DNA from: Phycisphaeraceae bacterium
GTDB taxonomy: Bacteria > Planctomycetota > Phycisphaerae > Phycisphaerales > Phycisphaeraceae
Direction: 5' to 3'
Length of the DNA stretch: 32,809 nucleotides
Assembly: GCA_028280965.1 (NCBI GenBank)
Contig: JANQKT010000204.1
Span: 1-32,809 of the forward strand
Shown here: positions 1-7,666 of the stretch, one piece after another
Numbering within the stretch: position 1 is the stretch's first letter
How the letters are laid out: each line of letters starts with the position of its first letter
Program-made: the position numbers and the translations under genes
Notes under the pieces: model-generated
Seen by the model: only the letters and a program-made list of their open reading frames with translations
Databases searched by the model: none
What the model was told of the DNA's origin: nothing

Positions 1-1081
1 CGGTCGGAAGCGCGTCCAACCCCGCGGCCTGCGCATCGGGCTTGAGCCCGGCCCGGATTACCAGCTCGCGCCCCGCGCCCGCGGCCTGCTCGGCCGGCAG
101 CGCGACGGGCAGGTCGAAGTTCACGCCCTGCTCGCGCTCGCCCGCCGGCCAGGCCACCTGACGTGTTGTCTCCGCTAGCGTTGCGCCTTCAATCGATTGC
201 ACGGCAACCAGCAGCCTCGCTTGGCGTGCCTGCGCGATCCCACCGAACCGCCGGAGCTTCACGCGCCCGCTTACGATCGTCGAGCCGGTTGACTCGGCGA
301 CCACCATCCGCCGACGCGGCGTCAGCGACATGACCTGCACGTTGTCCGTGCCCGCCGGCGGCAGCGCGGTGACCAGCGTCGCTCGGTCGCCCAGCCCCTC
401 GAGCTCCGGCGGCAGCGGCTGGTCGAAATAGCCTGCGGACGCGGGAAAATCACTGAGCAGCACGACGACCGCGTTCCCATCGCGCACCCCCGACCGATCC
501 ATTGACGACTGCACCAACGACAACGCATCGACCAACTCACCCCGGCTGTAGCGCGGCTGGATCGACTCGATCGCATCGCGCAGCGCTTCGGCGTCGGACG
601 TCGGCTCGTCAAGCACCGACGCGACCGGCCGGGCCATCCGCACGACGACCGCGCGGTCGTCCGGCCGCATCTCGCTCACCACCTTCAACGCCTCGGCCTT
701 GTGTGCTTCAAGCCGCGTGGTGCCCGCCTCGCGCGTCTGGCTGGAGAGCGCATCGTCGATGACGATATACACGACACGCCCGCTGGAACCTGTCCATGCA
801 AAACCATCTTGAGAGCAGCCACTGAGGACAGGCCCGGCCAAAGCCAAGCCCGCCAACGCTACAACCATGCAACGCGCAAGCAGCAACAGGAGCTTTTCGA
901 TTTGGAGACGCTTGCGCTGCTTGCGGTAGGCCTCGATCAAAAAACGCATCGCGCCCCAGGCCTCGGGCCTGCGGCGGAACCGGCTCATCAGGTGGATGAT
1001 GATCGGGATCGACACCGCCGCCGCGCCGATGCCTGCGAGCAAAGGGACGGTGAAGAAGCCAGCGGCTTGGGCGAGGTTCAC
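1..1081 (-). CDS. BatA-like membrane protein with von Willebrand A-like domain (C-terminus cut by window edge)
   Basis: About 360 codons are visible and the frame is still open at the window edge. The start is read as GTG at 1081, because an in-frame TAA lies three codons upstream and a G-rich stretch precedes it. The N-terminus has a hydrophobic segment (about residues 9-31), then a basic loop with paired arginines and lysines, then a second membrane segment (about 59-85). This is the layout of the BatA/aerotolerance-regulator N-terminal domain. A VWA-like fold follows, with strand motifs VVYIVIDDALSS and AVVVLLSDFPAS. The first motif lacks the DxSxS metal site, so metal binding is doubtful. 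It is the last visible gene of a MoxR-DUF58-BatA operon, a common planctomycete arrangement thought to act in envelope protein assembly or stress. The exact role is unknown. Confidence 0.8.
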   Translation of the reverse strand, partial: MNLAQAAGFFTVPLLAGIGAAAVSIPIIIHLMSRFRRRPEAWGAMRFLIEAYRKQRKRLQIEKLLLLLARCMVVALAGLALAGPVLSGCSQDGFAWTGSSGRVVYIVIDDALSSQTREAGTTRLEAHKAEALKVVSEMRPDDRAVVVRMARPVASVLDEPTSDAEALRDAIESIQPRYSRGELVDALSLVQSSMDRSGVRDGNAVVVLLSDFPASAGYFDQPLPPELEGLGDRATLVTALPPAGTDNVQVMSLTPRRRMVVAESTGSTIVSGRVKLRRFGGIAQARQARLLVAVQSIEGATLAETTRQVAWPAGEREQGVNFDLPVALPAEQAAGAGRELVIRAGLKPDAQAAGLDALPT

Positions 1082-1119
1082 AATGATTTAAGCCCCCTAT
1101 CCCAAAACCCCAAACCAAC

Positions 1120-1192
1120 CTCACGCAAAGGCGCAGAGGCGCAAAGCCATATGTTGATTGAATTCCTTTGCGCCTCTGCGCCTTTGCGTGAG
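1120..1192. repeat. 27-bp perfect inverted repeat (dispersed palindrome)
   Basis: The arms 1120-1146 and 1166-1192 are exact reverse complements over 27 bp, with a 19-nt loop. The arm core CGCAAAGGCGCAGAGGCG resembles a repeat family I recognise as scattered through intergenic DNA of many unrelated bacteria. It fills the gap between the DUF58 gene and the BatA-like gene. Transcribed, it would form a very stable hairpin in the operon mRNA. There is no clear T-run, so termination is not the obvious role. Confidence 0.9.
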
Positions 1193-1206
1193 ATAAAAAG
1201 ATTCAT

Positions 1207-2262
1207 TTAGCTCCCCCGATTAATCATGGCGCTGCGCCTGGCCAAAAAGTGCGACAGCGGCGGGCCCAGGTGCTCGCTCGTATTAAGTAACAAATGATCG
1301 ATCTGGAACTTCTGGCACGCCTGCTGAACCGCGCGGTTGTGCTCTTCGACGACGCCCAGATAAGCCTTGCGGATCGCCTGCGGGTCCAGCGGCAGCCGGC
1401 CCTCGCCCTCGAGCCCGGTAAACTCGCTGACCGAGCGGAACGGGAAGCTCAACTCCGCCGGGTCCATCGTCTGGATCACCAGCGCATCGTGCCCGCGGTA
1501 GCGCAGCCGCGCGAGCCCGCGCTCGATGTTCGCGATGTCATCAAAGAGGTCACTGATCACGACCACGAGCGCTTTCCGCCGGAGCTGCGCGAGCAGGTGG
1601 TCGAACACGACGCCCAGGTTCGTCCGGCCCTGGATCGTCTGCACGCCGGCCTTGCTGCTGCTTGTTTCGCCGACGATGTCCGACTCGACCAGCGCCCGGG
1701 TGATGTCGCGCCAGTGGCTCTGGTTGTTGCTCAGGCGCGTGGAGCGTTTGACATCGTCCGCGAAGACGCCGAGCCCGACACGGTCGGCCTGGTTGAGGGC
1801 GAGCTGGCTGAGCGCGACGACCAGCGCGCAGGCGTGGTCGATCTTCCGCCAGCCGGTCGGGGCCCTGCCCTTGAAGTCGCGCCCGGTGCCGCTAGGCGCC
1901 CGGCCGCTGTTCATCATCTCGCTGCGCGCCTTCCCGCCGGTGAACCGCGTGCCCGAGGTATAAGCCATGGATGCGCTGACATCGACCAGCACCATCAGGT
2001 CCAGGCTCGTCTCGCGGACATACTGCTTGAGGTAGAGCTTGTCTGTCTTGGCCATCACCTTCCAGTCCAGGAAGCGCGGGTCGTCGCCCGGCACGTACTG
2101 GCGGTGCTGCGCAAACTCGACGCTGAAACCCTGCATCGGCGAGCGGTGCATCCCGGTCATCAGGCCGTCCACGATCATCCGCGCCCGCAGCTCCAGCGAC
2201 CCGACGCGCGCGAGCGTCTCGGGGTCGAGGTAGGACGTGAAAGAGGCGGTTGAAGAAGGCAT
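1207..2262 (-). CDS. DUF58 domain protein with VWA metal site
   Basis: The 351-residue protein starts best at ATG 2262 (MPSSTASF). An earlier in-frame start at 2283 would lie inside the palindrome at 2268-2341 and add seven unlikely residues. The N-terminal half carries the DUF58 hallmark region PGDDPRFLDWKVMAKTDKLY near residues 60-80. It continues into a VWA-like domain with an intact metal site, DVSASM (D-x-S-x-S), near residue 95. About 30 residues rich in Gly, Arg and Ser follow the metal site as an insertion. DUF58 proteins travel with MoxR ATPases; MoxR is thought to remodel or load metal onto the VWA partner. No Shine-Dalgarno sequence is evident. The family is certain, the cellular substrate is not known. 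Confidence 0.92.
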   Translation of the reverse strand: MPSSTASFTSYLDPETLARVGSLELRARMIVDGLMTGMHRSPMQGFSVEFAQHRQYVPGDDPRFLDWKVMAKTDKLYLKQYVRETSLDLMVLVDVSASMAYTSGTRFTGGKARSEMMNSGRAPSGTGRDFKGRAPTGWRKIDHACALVVALSQLALNQADRVGLGVFADDVKRSTRLSNNQSHWRDITRALVESDIVGETSSSKAGVQTIQGRTNLGVVFDHLLAQLRRKALVVVISDLFDDIANIERGLARLRYRGHDALVIQTMDPAELSFPFRSVSEFTGLEGEGRLPLDPQAIRKAYLGVVEEHNRAVQQACQKFQIDHLLLNTSEHLGPPLSHFLARRSAMINRGS

Positions 2263-2267
2263 ATAGG

Positions 2268-2341
2268 AACCACAGATGCACACAGATCAACACAGATGCC
2301 AATCCAGATTCATCCGTGTGAATCCGTGTGCATCTGTGGTT
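2268..2341. repeat. Imperfect long inverted repeat with perfect 16-bp ends
   Basis: The ends 2268-2283 and 2326-2341 are exact reverse complements (AACCACAGATGCACAC and its complement). The interior, with repeated ACACAGATG/CATCCGTGTG units, pairs only partly. The sequence resembles another dispersed palindrome family built on the phrase ATCTGTGTGCATCTGTGGTT. It occupies almost the whole moxR-DUF58 gap, ending 8 bp before the moxR stop codon. Confidence 0.85.
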
Positions 2342-2348
2342 TCAAAAC

Positions 2349-3422
<1,074 letters not shown>

Positions 3423-3519
3423 GCAAACACCTTTCAGAACGAGGGGAGCAACGGGCGAGTATAGCCCCGGCTTACACGGCCGGCCCTGCTTCACAGACGC
3501 CGGGCGGTGCGGCCGGGAT

Positions 3520-3525
3520 TAAAAT
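3520..3525 (+). promoter_or_regulatory. TANNNT -10-like hexamer, candidate leaderless promoter of mutM
   Basis: TAAAAT ends 6 nt before the mutM ATG. A transcript starting the usual 6-8 nt downstream would begin at or next to the A of ATG. No Shine-Dalgarno sequence lies between. No convincing -35 is seen at 16-18 bp. Confidence 0.5.
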
Positions 3526-3531
3526 CGCGTC

Positions 3532-4422
3532 ATGCCGGAGCTGCCCGAGGTCGAGTGTGTCAGGCGTTCGCTTGAGCGCCTGATCGTGGGACGCCGGGTC
3601 GAGTCGGTGCGCGTCACGCGGCGGGACGTGATCCGCGGTGAATCTTCGGCCACGGCGTTGTTGCAGCACGACGGTATCGATCGGGTGCTGCGCCACGGCA
3701 AACAACTCGCGCTTGTGAGCGGTACGGGCCGGTGCGTCTGTGTTCACCTGGGCATGTCGGGCCAGTTGTGTGTCCTGCCGGCTGGGGATGCGTACCGAGG
3801 CGGGCCTGCACCCATTGAACGCACCAACGGCAGGACAAGTTCAAACGGCCGCCCGCTGATACCTCCTCACACGCACGTGATCTGGCGCTTCGAGGACGGC
3901 TCGGCAATGCGGTTTACCGACCCGCGGCGGTTCGGCGGGCTGTGGACCTTTGCCCAGCTTGACGCGCTAGCCGGCCGGCGCTGGTCCGCGCTCGGGCCCG
4001 ACGCCTTGACCATCACGCCAAGCGATCTCTACCATCGATTGTCCGCGACACGACGACCACTCAAGGCGGCGCTGCTGGATCAGGCTCTGGTCGCCGGGCT
4101 GGGCAATATTTATGTCGATGAGCTGCTGTTCGGGGCCGGGCTGCACCCGCTGACGCCGGCCGGCAAGGTCGATCGGGCTCTTGCCGGCTCACTGGTCGGC
4201 CGCATGCGGACACTGCTCACACGTGCAATCGAGCGTGGCGGGTCGAGCCTGCGGGACTATGTCGATGCCGACAACCAAAGAGGCAGCCAGCAGGACCGCC
4301 ACCGCGTCTACGGGCGGTCCGGTCTGCAGTGCAGCAGGCGGGCCTGCTCGGCGACCATTTGCAGTGATCAGATCGCGGGGCGGACGACGGCCTGGTGCCC
4401 GAGCTGCCAGCCCGAGCCCTAA
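3532..4422 (+). CDS. mutM: Formamidopyrimidine-DNA glycosylase (MutM/Fpg)
   Basis: This bifunctional glycosylase/AP lyase removes 8-oxoguanine and ring-opened purines from DNA. The 296-residue protein begins MPELPEVE, giving the catalytic proline 2 and glutamate 3, and K57 is in place in HGKQLAL. FTDPRRFGG, the helix-two-turn-helix region with LVAGLGNIYVDE and the C-terminal zinc finger are all recognisable. Two features are unusual. The finger is C267-X4-C272-X16-C289-X2-C292, where the usual form is C-X2-C-X16-C-X2-C. There is also a Gly/Asn/Pro-rich insert at about residues 82-112, before the strand HTHVIWRF. It is probably transcribed alone, between divergent moxR and convergent dnaA. No ribosome site is visible; a -10-like hexamer sits 6 nt upstream of ATG. 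Confidence 0.96.
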   Translation: MPELPEVECVRRSLERLIVGRRVESVRVTRRDVIRGESSATALLQHDGIDRVLRHGKQLALVSGTGRCVCVHLGMSGQLCVLPAGDAYRGGPAPIERTNGRTSSNGRPLIPPHTHVIWRFEDGSAMRFTDPRRFGGLWTFAQLDALAGRRWSALGPDALTITPSDLYHRLSATRRPLKAALLDQALVAGLGNIYVDELLFGAGLHPLTPAGKVDRALAGSLVGRMRTLLTRAIERGGSSLRDYVDADNQRGSQQDRHRVYGRSGLQCSRRACSATICSDQIAGRTTAWCPSCQPEP

Positions 4423-4534
4423 ACCGCTTGGTCGGGATTAAGCACGGATTATCCCCATAACCTTATTGATGAGTGGGTCTGTCCGTACGGATCAAGGCGT
4501 GATTGATGATTTGCAAGGGCTTCTGAAGAGAGAT

Positions 4535-4552
4535 AGAAAAGATATCTTTTCT
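4535..4552. repeat. 18-bp perfect palindrome, AT-rich
   Basis: AGAAAAGATATCTTTTCT reads identically on both strands. It lies inside a longer imperfect symmetry of GAGAGA and TCTCTC flanks. It could be a protein-binding site or a weak hairpin downstream of mutM; the low GC content argues against a strong terminator. Confidence 0.75.
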
Positions 4553-4798
4553 TCCTCTCTCATAATGAGGCGTCGGATTGGGGGAAACCCGGCGTTGTCG
4601 ATCCAAGCAACTGATATAGAAGGGCTTAAGAGCGAATCGTATTGCTGCAAGCCTGTCGGTTAACTGCCAACAGCGCTCGGCAGGAATGGTTATGGAGCCT
4701 CCAGATCATGGCTTGGTTCGTTTCAGACCGGATCGAAATCCGCCTGTGCCGAGTAGGTTGTTATCAAATGGCACAGAAGCAGCGCGCTTTCCCACCTG

Positions 4799-4807
4799 TT
4801 TTCCACA
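4799..4807 (+). promoter_or_regulatory. DnaA-box match
   Basis: TTTTCCACA fits the consensus TTWTNCACA exactly and is about 100 bp beyond the 3' end of dnaA. It is a single isolated match, so chance is possible. Confidence 0.4.
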
Positions 4808-4857
4808 GACCCACAGATAGACGGATCTGCCTCTTGTGGCGGTGTTTGAGCGTGTGC

Positions 4858-4887
4858 AACAGCACCCGTCATGTGCGGGGTGCTGTT
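4858..4887 (-). terminator. Stem-loop just downstream of dnaA
   Basis: The 10-bp perfect stem AACAGCACCC/GGGTGCTGTT has a 10-nt loop and lies 20 nt past the dnaA stop codon. Position and stability suit a transcription terminator. There is no uridine run after it, so it may be Rho-assisted or serve as 3'-end protection. Confidence 0.5.
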
Positions 4888-4906
4888 ATGGCTGGCCTTG
4901 ATGTGC

Positions 4907-6304
4907 TTACTCCGGCTGCTGGATCTGGCTGTTGAGCTGACTGACCTGCGCGGCGTAGGTGGGGTTCTTCTCGCAGCGCTCGTCGACGGTCTTGATCGAG
5001 TGCATGACGGTCGTGTGGTCACGGCCGCCGAAGTACCCGCCGATCTCTTCGAGGCTGAACCGGGTGTTCTTGCGGGCCAGCCACATGCAGACCTGCCGCG
5101 GCTCGGTGATGGACTTGTGGCGTCGGCGGGATTGGAGGTCCTGGAGCTTGACGTTGTAGAACGCGGTGACCGCGTCGATGATGGCTTGGAGCGTGACCTG
5201 GTTGTTGCGCGGCGTGGGCACCTCGGCGCCGAGCATCTCGCGGGCCAGGCCCAGGTCGATCGCCTGGCCCTGGAGCTTGGCGTGGCCGATGAGGTTGGTC
5301 ATCGCGCCCTCGAGCTCGCGCGCGTTCGAGTCGATCCGGCTGGCGATGAACTCGAGGACCTCGTGTGGCACCTCGGCGCCACGCAGCTCGGCCTTGGCCT
5401 TGAGGATCGCGATGCGCGTCTCGAAGCACGGCCGACCGACTTGTGCGACCAAACCCCAGTTGAACCGGCTGATGAGCCGCTCTTCGAGCTTGGGGATCTC
5501 GTTGGGCGCCGCGTCGGAACTGAGCACGATCTGTTTGTTGTGCTGGTACAGCTCGTTGAAGGTGTGGAAGAACTCTTCCTGGCTGCGTTCTTTGTCGGCG
5601 AGGAAGTGGATGTCATCGATGACGAGCATGTCCACGTGGCGGTAGCGCTGGTGGAACTCGCTCATCTGCCCGCTGCGCACGCACTCGAAGAACTGGTTCA
5701 TGAACGCGTCGCAGGACACGTAGAGGATGTGGTGGTCGGGGTTGGCGTTGAGGATCTTCTGGCAGATGGCCTGCAGGAGGTGCGTCTTGCCCAGGCCCAC
5801 GCCGCCGTGGATAAACAGCGGGTTGTATGCGACGCCCGGCTGGTCGGCGACGGCGACGGCCGCGGCATACGCCAGGCGGTTGTTCGGCCCGGAGATGAAG
5901 TTGTCAAACGAGTAGTCCGGCGAGAGGACCATCTGGTCGGCGTCGTAGCTGCCGGCGAGGTGGTCGGGCAGCGGGCGCGGCACGCCGAACGAACCGCTTG
6001 GCGCCACGCCTTCGCCGACCAGCGCGGGCTGTTTCGTGTCGGCGGTGCGGGCGCGGGTGGTCTCGCTGACAAAGCGCACGGCGATGAGCGCGCCCGTCGC
6101 GTGCTGGGCGGCCTCGTTGAACGGCTCGAGGCACTTGTTCTGCAAATAGTTCTGCTGCACGTTGGTCGAGGTCTGGATCTCCAGCAGCCCCGAATCCATC
6201 GCGACCGGCTCCAGTTCCTCGAACCACTGGCGGCAGATGCCGGCGTGGTGGTCGCGGAGGTAGTCCATCAGACGCTGCCACTGCGCGCTGTCCAGTCGGG
6301 TCAT
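4907..6304 (-). CDS. dnaA: Chromosomal replication initiator DnaA
   Basis: The 465-residue protein has all four DnaA domains. Domain I is an N-terminal helical segment (about 1-80), followed by a variable linker. The AAA+ domain carries Walker A GGVGLGKTH (about 167-175), Walker B VIDDIHFL (about 230) and the RLISRFNWGL sensor/arginine-finger region. The C-terminal DNA-binding domain has the DnaA signature GGRDHTTVMHSI (about 422-433). The protein binds DnaA boxes and opens the origin in its ATP form. The start ATG 6304 is preceded by GGAG at about 5 nt. The classic dnaN, recF or gyrB neighbours are absent: mutM is convergent on one side and an unknown secreted protein is divergent on the other. 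A stem-loop follows the stop codon. Confidence 0.98.
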   Translation of the reverse strand: MTRLDSAQWQRLMDYLRDHHAGICRQWFEELEPVAMDSGLLEIQTSTNVQQNYLQNKCLEPFNEAAQHATGALIAVRFVSETTRARTADTKQPALVGEGVAPSGSFGVPRPLPDHLAGSYDADQMVLSPDYSFDNFISGPNNRLAYAAAVAVADQPGVAYNPLFIHGGVGLGKTHLLQAICQKILNANPDHHILYVSCDAFMNQFFECVRSGQMSEFHQRYRHVDMLVIDDIHFLADKERSQEEFFHTFNELYQHNKQIVLSSDAAPNEIPKLEERLISRFNWGLVAQVGRPCFETRIAILKAKAELRGAEVPHEVLEFIASRIDSNARELEGAMTNLIGHAKLQGQAIDLGLAREMLGAEVPTPRNNQVTLQAIIDAVTAFYNVKLQDLQSRRRHKSITEPRQVCMWLARKNTRFSLEEIGGYFGGRDHTTVMHSIKTVDERCEKNPTYAAQVSQLNSQIQQPE

Positions 6305-6641
6305 CGCGGCTCCGTTCTCTATCTAGCCCACCATCAACCGCGACGGAACACATCAGCGAGTCGGCGACCTGCTCGCCCGGCCGTTCGCGGCGGTTGTCAT
6401 CAGTAACGCATCGCCCAAACTAACCAGTCTCCTATCACCATGTCAATACAACCTCTCCACATTCGCGCACTTGACAAAACCGAAGCGCCAGCGCATCGAC
6501 CGTCCCGGGTTTCTACGCGGTTCACGCCAACACAGGCCAAGGCCCGCGACAGGTTATTAACGAACAACCCACAACCCATTACACTGTAAGTCTCAACGGC
6601 ATCGGTGCGGGCGTGCGCCCAATCCCGACAGGAGCCCCCGG
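6305..6641. other. 337-bp divergent intergenic region upstream of dnaA
   Basis: This should hold the promoters of dnaA (minus) and of the secreted protein at 6642 (plus). TTGACA-like hexamers exist on both strands (minus 6446-6441; plus 6471-6476), but neither has a convincing -10 at 16-18 bp. No good DnaA box is seen; CTCTCCACA near 6453 matches only 7 of 9. I see no gene here. Confidence 0.5.
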
Positions 6642-7616
6642 GTGTTCGGTTTGATGCGATTTCAATCCCTGCTGTTGATCGTGCTCATCGCTGCGGGGCA
6701 CGACAGCGTACACGCCGCTGCACCCGATCACGATGCCGGCCCGACGCCCGAGCACACCGCCGGGCGATGCCTGGCGTACCTAATCGAACGTTCACGTCTC
6801 CAAACAGAACGAGCCGGCCAACTCGAACCGATGCTGGCACGCAGCAGTGCACTCGATTCGGCACTGAACGTGTTGGCGGTGCCCGCGCCCCGACCCGACC
6901 GGGCCCGGGAAACAGACGCCGAGGCACACGCATTAGCGCAACAGGTCGCGGACCTGACCCGTGTGCTGGATGGCCGATCCACCGAGGCCGGGCAGGACCT
7001 GCCGAGCAAGGCGTTGCGTGAAGAGATCACCGAACTGCAGACATCGTTGGCAAGGCACCGGCTCCTCGCCCGTGCCCACGCCGCCGCGGGACGAGACCGC
7101 GTCGCCCTGCGCGACCAATTACATCTCGAGAAGCAGGACCTGTCCGAGCGAATCGACGCGGTTGCTCAGCCGTTCGAGCAGCACCTGGACTGGCTGCGCG
7201 GGCGCGTGAACCGCCACAGCGGGCCGTTCGAGCAGGCGATGCGCCGCTACGCGCGCCTGGCGGAAGTCGGCGGGATCACGGCCCAGGCCGTGCGTGTCCA
7301 CGCCACGATCAGCGAGGGCCGGCTCAGCTTCAGCTGGACCGATGCGCGCGGGTCGATCATCGCCTCGGCGCAGCTGCGCATGCGCGTCCGCCCGGACACG
7401 CAGACCGACCCGCCGGTTGTCCACGGCCGGTACCCCGTACTCATCCAGAACCAGCAAGAGACACAGATCAGCGCCGGCTACTTCCTGATCGATTTCCGCG
7501 TCGGGGTCGATGGGTTGGCCGGCGAAACGCGTGTGCTCGACTGCGCAACGGAGCTGCTGGATATCGACGGGCTGGGCCGGCTCGTGCCGCGGCTGGGTGA
7601 TCAGGGGTTGAACTAA
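6642..7616 (+). CDS. Secreted or periplasmic coiled-coil protein of unknown function
   Basis: The 324-residue product is not one I recognise. The start is taken as GTG 6642 because AGGAG lies 7 nt upstream; ATG 6654 is the alternative and removes four residues. A signal peptide is likely: a short basic start, a hydrophobic run LLLIVLIAAG, then a probable cleavage after VHA around residue 25. Residues about 40-185 are strongly helical with heptad-like Leu/Ala spacing and many Arg/Glu, suggesting coiled coils. The last 110 residues look like beta strands (for example HATISEGRLSFSWTD and YFLIDFRV). It sits between divergent dnaA and a co-directional SpoIIE-type phosphatase that appears to have its own promoter, so a functional link is not established. 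Confidence 0.8.
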   Translation: MFGLMRFQSLLLIVLIAAGHDSVHAAAPDHDAGPTPEHTAGRCLAYLIERSRLQTERAGQLEPMLARSSALDSALNVLAVPAPRPDRARETDAEAHALAQQVADLTRVLDGRSTEAGQDLPSKALREEITELQTSLARHRLLARAHAAAGRDRVALRDQLHLEKQDLSERIDAVAQPFEQHLDWLRGRVNRHSGPFEQAMRRYARLAEVGGITAQAVRVHATISEGRLSFSWTDARGSIIASAQLRMRVRPDTQTDPPVVHGRYPVLIQNQQETQISAGYFLIDFRVGVDGLAGETRVLDCATELLDIDGLGRLVPRLGDQGLN

Positions 7617-7652
7617 GCGTCAAACCCATAGCGTAGATTCGCACCCTCACGG

Positions 7653-7658
7653 TATGAT
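7653..7658 (+). promoter_or_regulatory. TANNNT -10-like hexamer, candidate leaderless promoter
   Basis: TATGAT ends 8 nt before the ATG of the Cache-HAMP-SpoIIE gene. There is no Shine-Dalgarno sequence in the 50-bp gap. No good -35 is seen. Confidence 0.5.
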
Positions 7659-7666
7659 CGTGAACC

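Larger units (their letters stand above)
4423..4906. other. 484-bp lower-GC non-coding gap beside dnaA; possible but weak origin candidate
   Basis: No open frame here looks like a protein. The stretch is visibly richer in A+T than its flanks. It contains an 18-bp perfect AT-rich palindrome around GATATC at 4535-4552, an exact match to the DnaA-box consensus TTWTNCACA at 4799-4807 (TTTTCCACA), and an 8-of-9 match TTATCCCCA at 4449-4457. Lying directly 3' of dnaA it could contribute to a replication origin, but one good box is thin evidence. Confidence 0.4.

Noticed and set aside
4466..4935. Two short open frames (4466-4663 and 4642-4935) in the gap between mutM and dnaA
   Set aside because: No ribosome site, no recognisable domain, overlapping each other and the dnaA 3' end; composition does not look coding.
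4871..6406. 511-codon open frame opposite dnaA
   Set aside because: It is the mirror of dnaA codon usage with repetitive Val/Leu/Asp composition; dnaA on the other strand is certain.
6441..6476. TTGACA-like -35 elements on both strands upstream of dnaA
   Set aside because: No plausible -10 hexamer at 16-18 bp for either; chance matches are likely in 337 bp.
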